Notes: generated from the letters alone by a model not told the origin. A DNA stretch of 64,000 bases from Candidatus Nitrosoglobus terrae (GCF_002356115.1 NZ_AP014836.1:682001-746000); one strand, 5' to 3'. Shown: positions 8,134 to 21,965, counted from the first letter of the stretch. Numbers and translations: made by a program.

Positions 8134-11100
8134 ATGTCTTACTCGTTGACCGAGAAGAAGCGTATTCGTAAGGATTTTGGTAAGCTTCATAGTATATTAA
8201 AAATCCCTTTCTTATTAGCTATACAAATTGATTCTTTCTTAGATTTTTTACAAACAGATGTACCACCTGACAAGAGAACGAATAAGGGGTTACATGCAGC
8301 ATTTAAGAGTGTATTTCCTATTAAGAGCTATACAGAGTATGCTGAGCTGCAATATGTTAGTTATTATCTAGGCGATCCCTTATTTGATGTAAAGGAATGC
8401 CAAATTCGAGGTTTGACTTATGCCGCTCCGTTGAGAGTTAAGTTACGTCTTATCATCTATGATAGAGAGTCCCCAGCTAGTGAGCAAATAATCAAAGATG
8501 TGAAAGAGCAAGAAGTATATATGGGTGAAATTCCCTTGATGACGCCAAAAGGCAATTTTGTTATCAATGGAACAGAACGAGTTATTGTTTCCCAACTGCA
8601 CCGCTCTCCAGGGGTAATCTTTGAGCATGACAAGGGAAAAGCTCATTCTTCAGGAAAAGTCCTTTTTTCTGCAAAAATAATTCCTTATCGGGGATCTTGG
8701 TTAGATTTCGAATTCGATCCTAAGGATTGCGTATATGCCCGTATCGATCGTCGACGTAAGCTACTCGCAACTGTTTTATTACGTGCCCTTGGTTATAGTA
8801 CTGAGGAAATTTTGACGATATTCTTTGAGACTAATGCTGTTTGTCGCCAAGACTCAGGGTATTTATTTAGTTTCACCCCGCAACAGCTTCGTGGCGAGTC
8901 TTTACCTTTTGATATTAAGAATCCTAATGGCGGTGAGTTAATTGTTGAAGCTGAGCGGCGAGTAACAGCACGGCATATTAAGCAAATGGAAAAAGCGGGG
9001 ATTAAGAATTTATTTGTACCTAATGAGTTTTTAATAGGAAAAATCTTAGCCCAAGATCTAGTTGATGCTGATACAGGAGAAATATTAGCTAAAGCTAATG
9101 ATGAGATTACAGCAGGATTGATAGCAACCATAGAAAGCACCGGGATTCAAAATTTTGATCTTATTTATATTAATGATCTAGACCGTGGATCTTTTATCTC
9201 AGATACCTTACGGCTGGATCATACTACCACATCCTTAGAAGCTCAAATAGAAATCTATCGTGTCATGCGCCCTGGGGAACCACCAACTAAAGAGGCTGCG
9301 CAGAATTTATTTCAGAATTTATTCTTTAGCCCGGATCGCTACGATCTCTCTGCAGTAGGACGAATGAAATTTAATCGTCGGCTTAGGAGAAATGAAATTG
9401 ATGGCTCAGGCACGTTATCTAAAGAAGATATAGTTGATGTTATAAAGACTTTAGTGAATATCCGTAATGGATACGGTAGCGTAGATGATGTTGATCATTT
9501 AGGTAACCGTCGGGTACGCAGTGTTGGTGAGATGGCGGAAAATCAGTTTCATGTAGGATTGATTCGAGTTGAGCGAGCAGTGAGAGAGCGTTTGGGTTTA
9601 GCTGAGTCAGAGGGGTTAATGCCTCAAGAGTTGATTAATGCGAAGCCTATATCGGCGGCGATTAAGGAGTTCTTTGGCTCCAGCCAATTATCACAATTTA
9701 TGGATCAAAATAACCCTTTGTCAGAAGTGACTCATAAACGCCGAGTATCAGCGCTAGGGCCAGGAGGATTAACTCGAGAAAGAGCTGGGTTTGAGGTGCG
9801 AGATGTACACCCTACCCATTATGGGCGTGTTTGCCCTATTGAGACACCCGAAGGCCCAAATATTGGACTCATCAATTCTTTAGCAATCTACGCTAGGACT
9901 AATCAATATGGTTTTATTGAAACACCGTATCGAAAGGTTGTCGAAGGTAAAGTTACCGATCAGGTTGAATATCTATCAGCCATTGAGGAAGGGCAGTACG
10001 TAATTTCTCAGGCAAATGCAGCTATTGATGAAAAAAGCTATTTAGCTGATATGCTGGTTTCATGCCGTTATAAGAATGAATTTACACTTTTACCGCCAGA
10101 GAAAGTGCAGTATATAGATGTGTCTCCTAAACAAATCGTATCAGTAGCTGCATCTTTGATCCCTTTTTTAGAACATGACGATGCCAATCGGGCATTAATG
10201 GGGTCGAATATGCAGCGTCAAGCAGTTCCTACCTTAAGGGCTGAAGCTCCTCTAGTGGGTACTGGTATAGAACAGGCTGTAGCCCGTGATTCAGGAGTAA
10301 TGGTTGTTGCTCGTCGAGGCGGAGTTGTACACTCTGTAGATGCAGCTAGAATTGTAGTACGTGTTAATGATGAGGAAACTGTCCCTGATAAGCAGGGTGT
10401 TGATATTTATAATCTTACTAAATATGCTCGGTCAAATCAAAATACATGTATTAATCAACGACCTTTAGTAAAGTTGGGGGATGTGGTAGTAGCAGGAGAT
10501 GTGTTAGCTGATGGCCCCTCTACAGATATGGGTGAATTAGCTTTAGGCCAAAATCTCCTCGTAGCTTTCATGCCTTGGAATGGTTATAACTTCGAGGATT
10601 CGATCCTGATTTCTGAGCGAGTGGTGGAAAAGGATCGCTTCACGTCAATCCATATTGAAGAACTTATTTGCTTGGCTCGAGATACTAAGCTGGGATCAGA
10701 AGAAATTAGCAGCGATATCCCAAATGTAAGCGAGGCAGCTTTATCTAAACTAGATGAATCAGGCGTTGTATATATTGGAGCTGAGGTAAAGCCTGGAGAT
10801 ATTTTAGTAGGTAAGGTAACTCCTAAAGGTGAAACCCAGTTAACTCCAGAGGAGAAGCTACTACGGGCAATCTTTGGGGAGAAAGCTTCTGATGTAAAAG
10901 ATACCTCTCTACGTGTACCTTCAGGAATGCATGGTACAGTTATAGATGTTCAGGTTTTTACCCGGGATGGTATAGAGAAAGGATTGCGAGCTTTACAGAT
11001 AGAGGAGATGGAGTTAGCTAAGATTAAAAAAGACCTATGGGATGAGTTTCGCATTGTAGAGGCTGATATTTATCAGCGCCTAGAGAAAATGCTATTAGGT

Positions 11101-12219
11101 GAAATTGTTGAGGGAGGTCCAGCAGAATTAAGAACAGGGAATCAGATTACAAAAAACTATCTTATGAGTTTATCTAGAGAGCGTTGGTTTGATATTCGGC
11201 TACGTAGTGAGGGAGCTAATAAGCAGCTAGAGCTTGCTGCAGGGCAGCTTAAAGAGCAACGAGTCTTAATGGATGAGAAATTTGAGCAGCAGAAAATTAA
11301 ATTTACTTCTGGGCATGATTTAGCCCCTGGTGTTCAAAAAATGATTAAAGTCTACCTAGCTGTAAAGCGCCGTACTCAACCGGGGGATAAGATGGCAGGT
11401 CGACATGGAAATAAGGGTGTGATTTCTGCTATTGTCCCTATTGAAGATATGCCCTATATGGAGGATGGAACCCCTATTGATATGGTGCTGAATCCTTTAG
11501 GTGTACCTTCTAGAATGAATATTGGGCAGATTTTAGAAGCTCATTTAGGGTGGGCTGCAAAAGAAATTGGTCATAAAATTGGCTCTCTTCTTGATTCAGG
11601 AGAAGCGTATGTATCTAAGCTACGTGTTTTTCTGGAGCAAATCTACAATACAAGTGGTAAAAAAGAAAACTTAGATTCTTTAAGCGATGAAGAGATACGA
11701 GAGCTTGCGCACAATCTACGTGATGGTGTTCCTATGGCAACACCGGTATTTGATGGTGCTTCTGAAGAGGAAATAAAAGCTATGCTGAGATTAGCTGATT
11801 TACCAACCAATGGCCAAACAACCCTCTATGACGGTAGAACAGGGCAGGCTTTTTCTCGTCCGATAACAGTAGGATATATGCATATGCTTAAGTTAAATCA
11901 TTTGGTTGATGATAAGATGCACGCTCGATCAACTGGCCCTTATAGCTTAGTTACCCAGCAGCCTCTAGGTGGAAAAGCTCAATTTGGTGGGCAGCGTTTT
12001 GGTGAGATGGAGGTATGGGCATTGGAATCTTATGGCGCTGCATATACTTTACAGGAAATGCTTACGGTGAAATCTGATGATGTAAGCGGGCGGGCTAAGA
12101 TGTACAAGAGTATTGTAGATGATGATTATCGAATGGAAGCAAATATGCCTGAATCCTTTAATGTGTTAACCAAAGAAATCCGCGCCTTAGGAATCGATAT
12201 TGAATTAGAATGTGATTAA
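8134..12219 (+). CDS. rpoB: RNA polymerase beta subunit
   Basis: Catalytic beta subunit of RNA polymerase, 1361 residues, the gammaproteobacterial size (1342 in E. coli). The rifampicin region reads [20 protein letters not shown] then [13 protein letters not shown], with the usual D, H and S residues of rifampicin-sensitive enzymes. The active-site flank [20 protein letters not shown] and the C-terminal clamp anchor ending [16 protein letters not shown] are present. ATG start with AGGTGAT upstream. rpoC follows 71 nt later. No sign of frameshift or insertion. Confidence 0.99.
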   Translation: MSYSLTEKKRIRKDFGKLHSILKIPFLLAIQIDSFLDFLQTDVPPDKRTNKGLHAAFKSVFPIKSYTEYAELQYVSYYLGDPLFDVKECQIRGLTYAAPLRVKLRLIIYDRESPASEQIIKDVKEQEVYMGEIPLMTPKGNFVINGTERVIVSQLHRSPGVIFEHDKGKAHSSGKVLFSAKIIPYRGSWLDFEFDPKDCVYARIDRRRKLLATVLLRALGYSTEEILTIFFETNAVCRQDSGYLFSFTPQQLRGESLPFDIKNPNGGELIVEAERRVTARHIKQMEKAGIKNLFVPNEFLIGKILAQDLVDADTGEILAKANDEITAGLIATIESTGIQNFDLIYINDLDRGSFISDTLRLDHTTTSLEAQIEIYRVMRPGEPPTKEAAQNLFQNLFFSPDRYDLSAVGRMKFNRRLRRNEIDGSGTLSKEDIVDVIKTLVNIRNGYGSVDDVDHLGNRRVRSVGEMAENQFHVGLIRVERAVRERLGLAESEGLMPQELINAKPISAAIKEFFGSSQLSQFMDQNNPLSEVTHKRRVSALGPGGLTRERAGFEVRDVHPTHYGRVCPIETPEGPNIGLINSLAIYARTNQYGFIETPYRKVVEGKVTDQVEYLSAIEEGQYVISQANAAIDEKSYLADMLVSCRYKNEFTLLPPEKVQYIDVSPKQIVSVAASLIPFLEHDDANRALMGSNMQRQAVPTLRAEAPLVGTGIEQAVARDSGVMVVARRGGVVHSVDAARIVVRVNDEETVPDKQGVDIYNLTKYARSNQNTCINQRPLVKLGDVVVAGDVLADGPSTDMGELALGQNLLVAFMPWNGYNFEDSILISERVVEKDRFTSIHIEELICLARDTKLGSEEISSDIPNVSEAALSKLDESGVVYIGAEVKPGDILVGKVTPKGETQLTPEEKLLRAIFGEKASDVKDTSLRVPSGMHGTVIDVQVFTRDGIEKGLRALQIEEMELAKIKKDLWDEFRIVEADIYQRLEKMLLGEIVEGGPAELRTGNQITKNYLMSLSRERWFDIRLRSEGANKQLELAAGQLKEQRVLMDEKFEQQKIKFTSGHDLAPGVQKMIKVYLAVKRRTQPGDKMAGRHGNKGVISAIVPIEDMPYMEDGTPIDMVLNPLGVPSRMNIGQILEAHLGWAAKEIGHKIGSLLDSGEAYVSKLRVFLEQIYNTSGKKENLDSLSDEEIRELAHNLRDGVPMATPVFDGASEEEIKAMLRLADLPTNGQTTLYDGRTGQAFSRPITVGYMHMLKLNHLVDDKMHARSTGPYSLVTQQPLGGKAQFGGQRFGEMEVWALESYGAAYTLQEMLTVKSDDVSGRAKMYKSIVDDDYRMEANMPESFNVLTKEIRALGIDIELECD

Positions 12220-12290
12220 TACAGGTATGAAAAAACGGGTGAGTGGTCATAATAGACAAATTTGCTAGCATAGCTGTGGAGGATCACACA

Positions 12291-15200
12291 ATGAAAGATT
12301 TGCTGAATTTACTTAACCAGCAAAACCAGGTAGATGAGTTTGACTCCATACGTATTGGTCTAGCATCTCCAGATATGATTCGATCTTGGTCATATGGAGA
12401 GGTTAAGAAGGCTGAAACTATTAATTACCGAACTTTTAAGGCTGAGAGGGATGGGCTCTTTTGTGCCAAAATTTTTGGCCCTGTGAAAGATTATGAGTGT
12501 TTATGCGGAAAATATAAACGTCTTAAACATCGAGGTGTTGTTTGCGAGAAGTGTGGAGTTGAGGTTACTTTAGCTAAAGTTCGCAGAGAACGTATGGGGC
12601 ATATTGAGTTAGCAAGCCCTATTGCTCATATTTGGTTTTTAAAATCTTTGCCTTCGAGGATCAGCTTACTGTTAGATATGACTCTCCGTGATATTGAGCG
12701 AGTCCTCTACTTGGAGTCTTCCGTAGTTATCGATCCAGGTATGACCCCTTTAGAGAGAGGACAGATTTTATCTGACGAATCTTATCTTCAAGCGATTGAA
12801 GAGTATGGTGACGAATTTGATGCTCGTATGGGCGCTGAAGCAGTCCAAAAAATGCTAAAGACCCTCGATCTCAAGAAAGAAGCTAATAAATTACATGAGG
12901 AGATCGCGGGAACTAACTCCGACAATAAAATTAAGAAGCTTAGTAAGCGGCTGAAGCTTATTGAAGCTTTTATTGATTCAGGTAATAAACCAGAGTGGAT
13001 GATTTTGGAAATTCTCCCAGTATTACCACCAGATTTACGGCCTTTAGTACCTTTAGAAGGAGGGCGGTTTGCTACCTCTGATCTTAATGATTTATACCGG
13101 CGAGTAATTAATCGAAATAATCGGCTTAAACGATTACTAGATTTAAATGCACCAGATATTATCGTACGCAACGAGAAGCGTATGTTACAAGAATCTGTAG
13201 ATGCTCTTTTGGATAATGGTCGCCGTGGTCGGGCTATTACTGGCACCAATAAACTGCCTTTAAAATCATTAGCAGATATGATTAAAGGTAAACAAGGGCG
13301 ATTTCGCCAGAATCTTTTAGGTAAACGAGTAGATTACTCCGGCCGATCTGTGATTGTAGTTGGCCCGACTCTTAAGCTACATCAATGCGGTTTGCCTAAG
13401 AAAATGGCGTTAGAGTTATTTAAGCCTTTTATCTTCGGTAAGCTAGAACGATCTGGGCTTGCCACTACAATCAAGGCAGCAAAAAAATTGGTGGAGCGAG
13501 AAGTTCCCGAGGTTTGGGATATATTAGAGGAAGTTATCCGTGAACATCCCGTGATGCTTAATCGTGCCCCAACTTTGCATCGGCTTGGTATCCAAGCGTT
13601 TGAACCAGTGCTAGTTGAGGGTAAGGCGATCCAGCTACATCCTTTAGTGTGTGTAGCTTTTAATGCTGATTTTGATGGTGATCAGATGGCGGTTCACGTG
13701 CCACTCTCTTTAGAGGCTCAGCTAGAGGCTCGTGCGCTTATGATGTCTACAAATAACATTCTATCCCCCGCTAATGGGGAGCCTATTATCGTACCTACTC
13801 AGGATGTAGTTTTAGGGCTTTATTATATGACCTGTGAGCGGGTGAACGCTAAAGGTGAAGGGATGATTTTTGCTGATATTAGTGAGGTACAGCGAGCCTA
13901 TGAAACAGGGGTAGTCGATCTACATGCAAAAATTTCAGTGCGTATTACTGAGACAGACCTTTCTAAATGCAATGCTGAGCGTAAAACTATCCGTCTTGTT
14001 AACACTACAGTAGGGCGAGCATTACTTTCAGAGTTATTGCCGCCGGGGTTACCTTTTGAGTTAGTCAATAAAAGTATGACTAAGAAGGAAATTTCTAAGC
14101 TGGTAAATACCTGTTATCGTCGTCTCGATCTTAAAACTTCAGTAGTGTTCGCTGATCGTTTAATGTATCTTGGTTTTCGCCAATCTACCCTTAGCGGTAT
14201 TTCTATTGGTATTGATGATATGGTAGTGCCAGCAGAGAAGCAAGGTATCCTTGCTAAGGCAGAAAAGGAAGTTAAGGAAATTGAGGAGCAGTATGCCTCA
14301 GGTTTAGTAACTAATGGCGAGCGATACAATAAAGTAGTAGATATTTGGTCTCATACTAATGATCAAGTCGCTAAAGCAATGATGGAGCGATTGGGGAGCG
14401 AGAATGTACAGGATGCAGAGGGTAATATAGTTAAGCAGCAAACATTCAATTCTATTTATATGATGGCTGACTCTGGGGCACGAGGATCAGCTGCTCAGAT
14501 TCGTCAGCTTGCTGGTATGCGTGGCTTAATGGCAAAGCCAGATGGTTCCATTATTGAAACCCCAATTACTGCTAACTTTCGTGAGGGGCTTGATGTTCTA
14601 CAGTATTTTATTTCTACCCATGGAGCTCGTAAGGGTCTAGCTGATACAGCATTAAAAACAGCTAATTCAGGATATCTGACTCGGCGTTTAGTGGATGTAG
14701 CCCAAGATTTAGTGGTTACAGAGCGTGATTGTGGTACTACAAAAGGAATTAATATGTCCCCTCTTGTAGAGGGCGGCGACATTGTAGAGCCGTTACAAGA
14801 GCGAGTCCTTGGGCGAGTGTTATCACAAGATGTTTGTATACCTGGGGGTAATGAAGTAGCTATACCGGCCGGTACGTTATTGGACGAGTCGTGGATTGAT
14901 CGCTTTGAGGATTTGGGTATAGATACCGTGAAGGTACGCTCGCCTATTACCTGTGAAACACGCTATGGGGTTTGTGCTGCTTGCTATGGTCGGGATTTAG
15001 GCCGTGGACATCTTGTGAATATTGGTGAAGCGGTTGGTGTAATTGCAGCTCAATCTATTGGTGAGCCAGGCACGCAGCTTACAATGCGTACTTTTCATAT
15101 CGGAGGGGCGGCATCCCGAGCAGTTACAACTAGCAGCATTGCAATTAAGTATAAAGGTAATATTCGGCTACACAATGTTAAGGTTATTCAACATATAAGT

Positions 15201-16508
15201 GGCAAATATGTCGCCGTCTCTCGCTCTGGTGAAGTCCACGTAGTAGATGAACAGGGACGAGAACGAGAGCGTTATAAAATTCCTTATGGTGCCGAACTGT
15301 CTGTAGGGGATGGTGATTCGGTAGAGGCAGGTCAAAGCGTCGCTACTTGGGATCCACATACTCATCCTGTTATTACAGAAGTAGAAGGTAAAGTTCAACT
15401 TCATGGTTTTATAGAAGGCACCACAGTAGAGAGGCAGGCTGATGAAGTGACCGGTTTATCAAGTCTTACTGTGCTTGATCCTAAACAACGAGGTGCGGCT
15501 GCTAAAGAACTACGCCCGATGGTCAAGCTGATCGATGATTTAGGAAATGATCTATGCCTTGCTGGAACAGATATTCCTGCTCATTATTATTTGCCAGCAG
15601 GAGCTATTGTTTCAGTAGAAGATGGAGCTATAGTTGGGGTTGGAGATGTATTGGCAAGATTACCTCAAGAGTCAAGTAAAACTCGCGATATTACTGGTGG
15701 TCTACCAAGAGTAGCGGATTTATTTGAGGCCCGTAAGCCAAAAGATACAGCTGTGCTTGCTGAGATTTCAGGGATAGTGAGTTTTGGTAAGGAAACTAAG
15801 GGTAAGCAGCGATTGATTATTACTAGCAGCGATGGAGATCGCCGTCATGAAGAGTTAATTCCAAAATGGCGACAAGTTAACGTATTTGAGGGTGAGCATG
15901 TTGAAAAGGGTGAAATAATTGTGGATGGATCACCAACACCTCATGATATTTTACGTTTAAGAGGGGTAGAGGAATTAGCTCATTATATTGTTACTGAAGT
16001 TCAGGATGTTTATCGTCTTCAGGGGGTGAAAATTAATGATAAACATATTGAGGTTATTATTTGCCAGATGCTTCGTAAAGTGGAAATAGTAGATTCTGGG
16101 GATACTAATTTTCTTAGAGGAGAGCAGGTTGATAGATCAAGGCTGTTGGAAGAAAATGAAAGAGTAGAGAAAGAAAATAAAATTCCAGCGAGATTTGAAC
16201 CTATACTCCTTGGTATTACTAAGGCTTCTTTAGCAACCGAATCTTTTATTTCGGCAGCCTCTTTCCAAGAAACTACACGTGTACTTACAGAAGCGGCAAT
16301 AACGGGTAAACGTGATGAGCTACGTGGGTTGAAAGAAAACGTTATTGTAGGGCGTTTAATTCCTGCTGGAACAGGACTAGCTTATCACACTAGGCGATGT
16401 CATAAGCGGCAGGTATTAGCTTCATCAGAAGCTTTAATTACTGCTGCAGATCCATTTCCCCAAAATCATGAAAATGAAACTTCTGATTCGGGAGCAGCTA
16501 CTACTTGA
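12291..16508 (+). CDS. rpoC: RNA polymerase beta' subunit
   Basis: Beta' subunit, 1405 residues (1407 in E. coli). The N-terminal zinc ribbon [20 protein letters not shown] and the catalytic Mg-binding loop [12 protein letters not shown] are intact, as is the second Cys cluster, C-(ETRYGV)[13 protein letters not shown]. I start at ATG 12291 ([11 protein letters not shown]), with GGAGG at 12278-12282 and matching the family N-terminus; an upstream in-frame GTG at 12243 would add 16 unconserved residues. Its TGA stop lies inside the -35 hexamer of the next promoter. Confidence 0.99.
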   Translation: MKDLLNLLNQQNQVDEFDSIRIGLASPDMIRSWSYGEVKKAETINYRTFKAERDGLFCAKIFGPVKDYECLCGKYKRLKHRGVVCEKCGVEVTLAKVRRERMGHIELASPIAHIWFLKSLPSRISLLLDMTLRDIERVLYLESSVVIDPGMTPLERGQILSDESYLQAIEEYGDEFDARMGAEAVQKMLKTLDLKKEANKLHEEIAGTNSDNKIKKLSKRLKLIEAFIDSGNKPEWMILEILPVLPPDLRPLVPLEGGRFATSDLNDLYRRVINRNNRLKRLLDLNAPDIIVRNEKRMLQESVDALLDNGRRGRAITGTNKLPLKSLADMIKGKQGRFRQNLLGKRVDYSGRSVIVVGPTLKLHQCGLPKKMALELFKPFIFGKLERSGLATTIKAAKKLVEREVPEVWDILEEVIREHPVMLNRAPTLHRLGIQAFEPVLVEGKAIQLHPLVCVAFNADFDGDQMAVHVPLSLEAQLEARALMMSTNNILSPANGEPIIVPTQDVVLGLYYMTCERVNAKGEGMIFADISEVQRAYETGVVDLHAKISVRITETDLSKCNAERKTIRLVNTTVGRALLSELLPPGLPFELVNKSMTKKEISKLVNTCYRRLDLKTSVVFADRLMYLGFRQSTLSGISIGIDDMVVPAEKQGILAKAEKEVKEIEEQYASGLVTNGERYNKVVDIWSHTNDQVAKAMMERLGSENVQDAEGNIVKQQTFNSIYMMADSGARGSAAQIRQLAGMRGLMAKPDGSIIETPITANFREGLDVLQYFISTHGARKGLADTALKTANSGYLTRRLVDVAQDLVVTERDCGTTKGINMSPLVEGGDIVEPLQERVLGRVLSQDVCIPGGNEVAIPAGTLLDESWIDRFEDLGIDTVKVRSPITCETRYGVCAACYGRDLGRGHLVNIGEAVGVIAAQSIGEPGTQLTMRTFHIGGAASRAVTTSSIAIKYKGNIRLHNVKVIQHISGKYVAVSRSGEVHVVDEQGRERERYKIPYGAELSVGDGDSVEAGQSVATWDPHTHPVITEVEGKVQLHGFIEGTTVERQADEVTGLSSLTVLDPKQRGAAAKELRPMVKLIDDLGNDLCLAGTDIPAHYYLPAGAIVSVEDGAIVGVGDVLARLPQESSKTRDITGGLPRVADLFEARKPKDTAVLAEISGIVSFGKETKGKQRLIITSSDGDRRHEELIPKWRQVNVFEGEHVEKGEIIVDGSPTPHDILRLRGVEELAHYIVTEVQDVYRLQGVKINDKHIEVIICQMLRKVEIVDSGDTNFLRGEQVDRSRLLEENERVEKENKIPARFEPILLGITKASLATESFISAASFQETTRVLTEAAITGKRDELRGLKENVIVGRLIPAGTGLAYHTRRCHKRQVLASSEALITAADPFPQNHENETSDSGAATT

Positions 16509-16533
16509 CATCAGTTTTAATTACGAATACAAT
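16505..16533 (+). promoter_or_regulatory. Sigma-70 promoter of the str (rpsL) operon
   Basis: TTGACA (16505-16510), an exact 17-nt spacer, and TACAAT (16528-16533): 11 of 12 consensus positions. The rpoC stop codon TGA (16506-16508) is part of the -35 hexamer. Transcription should start near 16540, giving a leader of about 138 nt before rpsL. Confidence 0.8.
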
Positions 16534-16550
16534 TTATCTTTTATAAATAT

Positions 16551-16640
16551 TCTCCTTTTAAGGCTATAATAAGAAAATAAGGAGAACAATTTAAACTCGT
16601 AAACAATATTTTAGCGTAACCATACTATAGTGTTACGCTA
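16551..16640 (+). promoter_or_regulatory. Structured leader upstream of rpsL
   Basis: Two hairpins: TCTCCTT (16551-16557) with AAGGAGA (16579-16585), 7 bp around a 21-nt loop; and TAGCGTAAC (16612-16620) with GTTACGCTA (16632-16640), a perfect 9-bp stem around an 11-nt loop that itself contains ACTATAGT. No T-tract follows either one. The structures are seen; any regulatory role is inference. The E. coli str operon is controlled by S7 at the rpsL-rpsG junction rather than here. Confidence 0.55.
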
Positions 16641-16677
16641 GACTGTGAATATTATTCGTTCTGGAGCATCGAGATCC

Positions 16678-17563
<886 letters not shown>

Positions 17564-17612
17564 AAGTTATTTTATTATTATAATATGATTTTTAGATTAA
17601 AGGTTTATTGCT

Positions 17613-19709
17613 GTGCCTCGTAAGACTTCTATTGAGCGATATCGTAATATTGGCATCATGGCTCATATTGATGCTGGTAAAACTACTACCACTGAACGTA
17701 TTTTATACTACACTGGGGTTTCTCATAAGATTGGTGAGGTTCATGAAGGTGCTGCTACCATGGATTGGATGGAGCAGGAGCAGGAACGAGGAATTACGAT
17801 TAGTTCTGCGGCAACAACCTGTTTTTGGAGAGGGATGGGAAAGCAACTTCCTGAGCATCGAATTAATATTATTGATACCCCGGGGCATGTAGATTTTACG
17901 ATTGAGGTAGAACGCTCTTTGAGAGTGCTAGACGGCGCTGTTGCCGTGTTTTGTGCTGTAGGTGGGGTAGAGCCTCAATCTGAAACAGTATGGCGACAGG
18001 CAAATAGATATAAGGTACCTCGTTTAGTATTTGTTAATAAAATGGATCGGCAGGGGGCTAATTTTTTTCGTGTGATTAGGCAGATCCATGCTAGGTTAGG
18101 CGCTAATCCAATTCCTATTCAGATTCCGATCGGTTCCGAAGAGAATTTTAAAGGGGTAGTAGATCTCATTAAAATGAGGGCTATATACTGGGATGATGCC
18201 ACTAAAGGCATGACGTTTGAGGAAAGGGATATTCCTGAAGAACTAGAGGTTGTTTGCACTGAGTATCGAGATAAGATGTTAGAAGTTGCTGCTGAGGCTT
18301 CTGAGGCGCTTATGGATAAATATCTAGAAGAGGGTAATTTATTACCAGATGATATTATTGAAGGGCTTCGTAGTCGAGTATTAAATGGTGAAATTGTTCC
18401 AGCTTTATGTGGATCTGCCTTTAAAAATAAGGGAGTTCAAGCGGTTTTGGATGCAGTGCTTTATTATATGCCATCTCCGGCTGATATTCCCCCCGTTAAA
18501 GGTATGAGGTTGAATAATGAGGCTGAAGATCAGCGGCATGCCTCCGATGAAGAACCGTTTGCAGCTTTAGCTTTTAAGGTTGCCTCTGATCCTTATGTTG
18601 GGAATCTTACTTTTTTCCGTGTTTATTCGGGGGTTTTGAATTCAGGAGATGTCGTCTATAATGCCGCTCTAGAGAGTCGGGAGCGTGTTGGTCGATTACT
18701 TCAGATGCATGCTAATAGCCGGGAAGAAATTAAAGAGGTAAGGGCTGGTGATATCGCTGCAGCTGTTGGGTTAAAAAATGTTACAACCGGCGATACTTTG
18801 TGCGATACGAATCATGTGATTTTGTTAGAGCGTATGGAGTTTCCTGAACCAGTGATTTCCGTTGCTATCGAGCCTAAAACTAAGGCAGATCAAGAAAAGA
18901 TGTCTCTAGCGCTTGGAAAGCTAGCCAAGGAAGATCCTTCTTTTAGAGTTCATACTGATGAAGAATCTGGGCAGACTATCATTGCAGGAATGGGTGAGCT
19001 ACATCTCGATATTATTGTTGATAGAATGCGAAGAGAATTTAAAGTCGAGGCTAATGTGGGCGCACCTCAAGTGGCCTATCGCGAAACGATTCGAAAAAAG
19101 GTGGAGCAAGAAGGAAAGTTCGTGCGACAGAGTGGTGGCCGGGGTCAATATGGTCATGTATGGCTGCGAGTTGAGCCTCATGAACGCGGAAAAGGGTATG
19201 AATTTGTTAACCAAATTGTTGGTGGTACTGTACCAAAGGAATTTATCCCAGCTGTTGGTAAGGGAGTAAAAGAGCAGGTAGAAAACGGAGTAATTGCAGG
19301 ATATCCTGTAGTTGATATTAAAGTAAGCTTATATGATGGCTCATATCATGATGTAGATTCTAGTGAAATGGCTTTCAAAATTGCTGGATCTATAGCATTT
19401 AAGGAAGCAGTACAAAAAGCAGATCCTGTGTTATTGGAGCCTATTATGAAGGTTGAAGTTGTAACACCTGAAGAATATATGGGGGATGTAATGGGCGATC
19501 TTAATCGTCGCCGCGGTATAGTACAAGGGATGGATGAATCTAATAGTGGAAAGATTGTTCGAGCAGAAGTACCGCTAGCAGAAATGTTTGGATATGCTAC
19601 TGATCTTCGTTCAGCTACTCAGGGGCGAGCTACTTATACAATGGAATTCGGAAAGTATAGCGAGGCGCCATCTAATATTTCTGGGGCAATTATTAAAAAA
19701 TCTCAATAA
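17613..19709 (+). CDS. fusA: Elongation factor G
   Basis: Translocase GTPase, 698 residues. G domain motifs [15 protein letters not shown] (about residues 17-31), [20 protein letters not shown] and NKMD are intact, followed by domains II-V with [13 protein letters not shown] and the C-terminal [19 protein letters not shown] start at 17613 gives [20 protein letters not shown], matching the family. Codons for Thr, Ala and Arg mostly end in t (act, gct, cgt), in contrast to the tuf gene that follows 31 nt later. Third gene of the str operon. Confidence 0.98.
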   Translation: MPRKTSIERYRNIGIMAHIDAGKTTTTERILYYTGVSHKIGEVHEGAATMDWMEQEQERGITISSAATTCFWRGMGKQLPEHRINIIDTPGHVDFTIEVERSLRVLDGAVAVFCAVGGVEPQSETVWRQANRYKVPRLVFVNKMDRQGANFFRVIRQIHARLGANPIPIQIPIGSEENFKGVVDLIKMRAIYWDDATKGMTFEERDIPEELEVVCTEYRDKMLEVAAEASEALMDKYLEEGNLLPDDIIEGLRSRVLNGEIVPALCGSAFKNKGVQAVLDAVLYYMPSPADIPPVKGMRLNNEAEDQRHASDEEPFAALAFKVASDPYVGNLTFFRVYSGVLNSGDVVYNAALESRERVGRLLQMHANSREEIKEVRAGDIAAAVGLKNVTTGDTLCDTNHVILLERMEFPEPVISVAIEPKTKADQEKMSLALGKLAKEDPSFRVHTDEESGQTIIAGMGELHLDIIVDRMRREFKVEANVGAPQVAYRETIRKKVEQEGKFVRQSGGRGQYGHVWLRVEPHERGKGYEFVNQIVGGTVPKEFIPAVGKGVKEQVENGVIAGYPVVDIKVSLYDGSYHDVDSSEMAFKIAGSIAFKEAVQKADPVLLEPIMKVEVVTPEEYMGDVMGDLNRRRGIVQGMDESNSGKIVRAEVPLAEMFGYATDLRSATQGRATYTMEFGKYSEAPSNISGAIIKKSQ

Positions 19710-19740
19710 TCTAGAGTCTATCTGAGCGGGGTGAATATCT

Positions 19741-20931
19741 GTGTCCAAGGCGAAATTTGAGAGAAAGAAGCCACATATTAATGTAGGGACGATTGGCCAT
19801 GTAGATCATGGTAAGACGACGCTAACGGCGGCATTAACGAAGGTATTATCGGCACAATATGGTGGGGAGTTTAGAGCCTATGATCAGATTGATAATGCGC
19901 CGGAGGAGCGAGAGCGAGGGATTACGATAGCTACATCCCATGTAGAATACGAGACCAAAGATAGACACTACGCGCATGTGGATTGCCCGGGTCATGCGGA
20001 TTATGTAAAGAACATGATTACGGGTGCGGCACAGATGGATGGAGCGATACTAGTAGTATCGGCGGCGGATGGGCCGATGCCACAGACTCGGGAGCACATA
20101 CTGCTAGCGAGACAAGTAGGAGTGCCATATATTCTAGTATATTTAAATAAAGCGGACATGGTAGATGATCCAGAGCTGCTAGAATTGGTGGAGATGGAAG
20201 TACGGGAGTTACTAGATAGTTATCAATTTCCTGGGGATGAGACGCCGATTGTAGTAGGGAGCGCTTTAAAGGCTTTAGAAGGGGATGAGACCGAGATAGG
20301 GGTAGCGTCGATTATGAAGCTAGTGGAAGCGATGGATGCTTATGTTCCAGAGCCGCAGCGGGCGATAGATCAACCGTTTTTGATGCCGATAGAGGATGTA
20401 TTTTCTATATCTGGTCGTGGTACGGTAGTTACGGGGAGAGCGGAACGAGGGATTATCAAGGTAGGTGATGAGATAGAGATTGTAGGGATACAGGAGACGC
20501 AGAAGACCATCTGCACGGGTGTTGAGATGTTTCGTAAGCTGTTGGATGAAGGTCGTGCGGGAGATAACATAGGGGTATTGCTGCGAGGAACCAAGCGAGA
20601 GGATGTAGAGCGTGGTCAAGTGTTGGCTAAGCCGGGGTCGATTACACCGCATACGAAATTTCAAGCAGAAATTTATGTGCTTTCTAAGGAGGAGGGTGGG
20701 CGTCATACTCCGTTTTTCAAAGGTTATCGGCCACAGTTTTATTTTCGGACTACGGATGTGACGGGCGCTGTTGATTTACCTGAGGGAGTAGAGATGGTGA
20801 TGCCTGGTGATAATGTTCAGGTGACGGTGAGTTTAATAGCTCCTATTGCGATGGAAGAGGGTTTACGTTTTGCAGTTCGGGAAGGGGGACGTACTGTAGG
20901 CGCTGGTGTCGTTAGCAAAATTATTGAATAA
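19741..20931 (+). CDS. tufA: Elongation factor Tu, copy 2 (str operon)
   Basis: The same 396-residue EF-Tu as at 3190, with P-loop GHVDHGKT and NKAD motifs. It differs from copy 1 only in the start codon (GTG here, ATG there) and in upstream sequence, so expression of the two is set by different promoters and ribosome binding sites: tRNA operon versus str operon. The Shine-Dalgarno here is a modest GGGGTGA. rpsJ begins 10 nt after its stop. Codon choice is rich in acg, ggg and gcg, unlike fusA immediately upstream. Confidence 0.98.
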   Translation: MSKAKFERKKPHINVGTIGHVDHGKTTLTAALTKVLSAQYGGEFRAYDQIDNAPEERERGITIATSHVEYETKDRHYAHVDCPGHADYVKNMITGAAQMDGAILVVSAADGPMPQTREHILLARQVGVPYILVYLNKADMVDDPELLELVEMEVRELLDSYQFPGDETPIVVGSALKALEGDETEIGVASIMKLVEAMDAYVPEPQRAIDQPFLMPIEDVFSISGRGTVVTGRAERGIIKVGDEIEIVGIQETQKTICTGVEMFRKLLDEGRAGDNIGVLLRGTKREDVERGQVLAKPGSITPHTKFQAEIYVLSKEEGGRHTPFFKGYRPQFYFRTTDVTGAVDLPEGVEMVMPGDNVQVTVSLIAPIAMEEGLRFAVREGGRTVGAGVVSKIIE

Positions 20932-20970
20932 CAGTAATAATATGGTTAAACAACAGGTAATTAGAATCAG
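19742..20970 (+). repeat. Duplicated tuf segment, copy 2 (about 1,229 bp)
   Basis: Counterpart of 3191-4419. In this copy the segment ends inside a complete rpsJ gene, so this locus is the natural source of the rpsJ-derived tail found at the other one. Confidence 0.93.
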
Positions 20971-21256
20971 ATTGAAAGCATTTGATCATCGATTGATAGA
21001 TCAATCAGCGCGAGAAATCGTAGATACTGCTAAACGTACAGGTGCATATATACGAGGACCAATTCCGCTACCTACTCATAAAGAACGGTTTACAATACTG
21101 ATATCGCCCCATGTAAACAAAGACGCACGAGATCAATATGAGATTAGGACACATAAGCGGTTAATGGATATTATTGACCCAACAGAAAAAACTGTTGATG
21201 CCTTGATGAAGCTCGATTTAGCCGCTGGTGTTGATGTCCAGATTAAGCTAAATTAA
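20942..21256 (+). CDS. rpsJ: Ribosomal protein S10
   Basis: 30S head protein and, as NusE, partner of NusB and NusG in antitermination. 104 residues from ATG 20942 ([20 protein letters not shown]), essentially the family length. Conserved: [18 protein letters not shown] and [19 protein letters not shown]. It starts only 10 nt after tufA with the spacer cagtaataat, which holds no Shine-Dalgarno, so translation is probably coupled to tuf. This also means there is no room for the long L4-responsive S10 leader of E. coli. Confidence 0.97.
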   Translation: MVKQQVIRIRLKAFDHRLIDQSAREIVDTAKRTGAYIRGPIPLPTHKERFTILISPHVNKDARDQYEIRTHKRLMDIIDPTEKTVDALMKLDLAAGVDVQIKLN

Positions 21257-21290
21257 TAAAGTATTCGATCGTAGATACGAGGGTAAATAA

Positions 21291-21953
21291 ATGGCAATGG
21301 GGCTAGTTGGCAGAAAGGTTGGGATGACGAGGATATTTACTGATGATGGGGAATCAATATCGGTAACTGTCATTGAGGTCATTAGAAGCCAAGTCTCGCA
21401 GATAAAAACTATGGAACGAGATGGGTATCGAGCAGCACAAGTAGCAGTAACCATAGATGAGAGGTATTACTCTCGTGTTACAAAACCTCTTAGAGGGCAT
21501 TTTGCTAAAGGCGGAGTCGAACCTGGGAAAAAACTATATGAGTTCCGGCTCAGAGATGGAGAAGGAGAGGATATTAGAGTTTCTGAGAGTTTAAATGTAG
21601 GGTTTGAAGCTGGCCAGAAGGTCGATGTTACTGGTACTACAAAAGGGCGCGGTTTTGCTGGTGTAATTAAACGACATCATTTTGGTGGTGGTAGTGCTAG
21701 CCATGGTAACTCGCTATCCCATCGAGCTCCTGGATCTATTGGGCAATGTCAGACTCCAGGGCGAGTGTTTAAAGGAAAAAAAATGGCTGGACATATGGGT
21801 AATGTTAGAAGGACTGTTCAAAATCTTGAGCTAGTACGAATGGATCAAGATCGTCAATTCCTTTTGATAAAAGGAGCTGTGCCAGGTTCTATGGGGAGTG
21901 ATGTGATAGTTAAGCTAGCAAATAAAGCTAAGCTTAAGGCGGCAGCAAAATAA
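21291..21953 (+). CDS. rplC: Ribosomal protein L3
   Basis: Early-assembly 50S protein reaching the peptidyl transferase centre. 220 residues beginning [16 protein letters not shown] at ATG 21291, with GAGGG 7 nt upstream; a second ATG two codons later is the alternative. The conserved loop [20 protein letters not shown] then [20 protein letters not shown] is present. Thirty-four nt after rpsJ and 12 nt before rplD, in canonical S10 order. Confidence 0.97.
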   Translation: MAMGLVGRKVGMTRIFTDDGESISVTVIEVIRSQVSQIKTMERDGYRAAQVAVTIDERYYSRVTKPLRGHFAKGGVEPGKKLYEFRLRDGEGEDIRVSESLNVGFEAGQKVDVTGTTKGRGFAGVIKRHHFGGGSASHGNSLSHRAPGSIGQCQTPGRVFKGKKMAGHMGNVRRTVQNLELVRMDQDRQFLLIKGAVPGSMGSDVIVKLANKAKLKAAAK

Positions 21954-21965
21954 AGGAGAACAAGA

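Noticed and set aside
18958-19269. 103-codon plus-strand frame inside fusA
   Set aside because: Out-of-frame overlap of a fully conserved gene.
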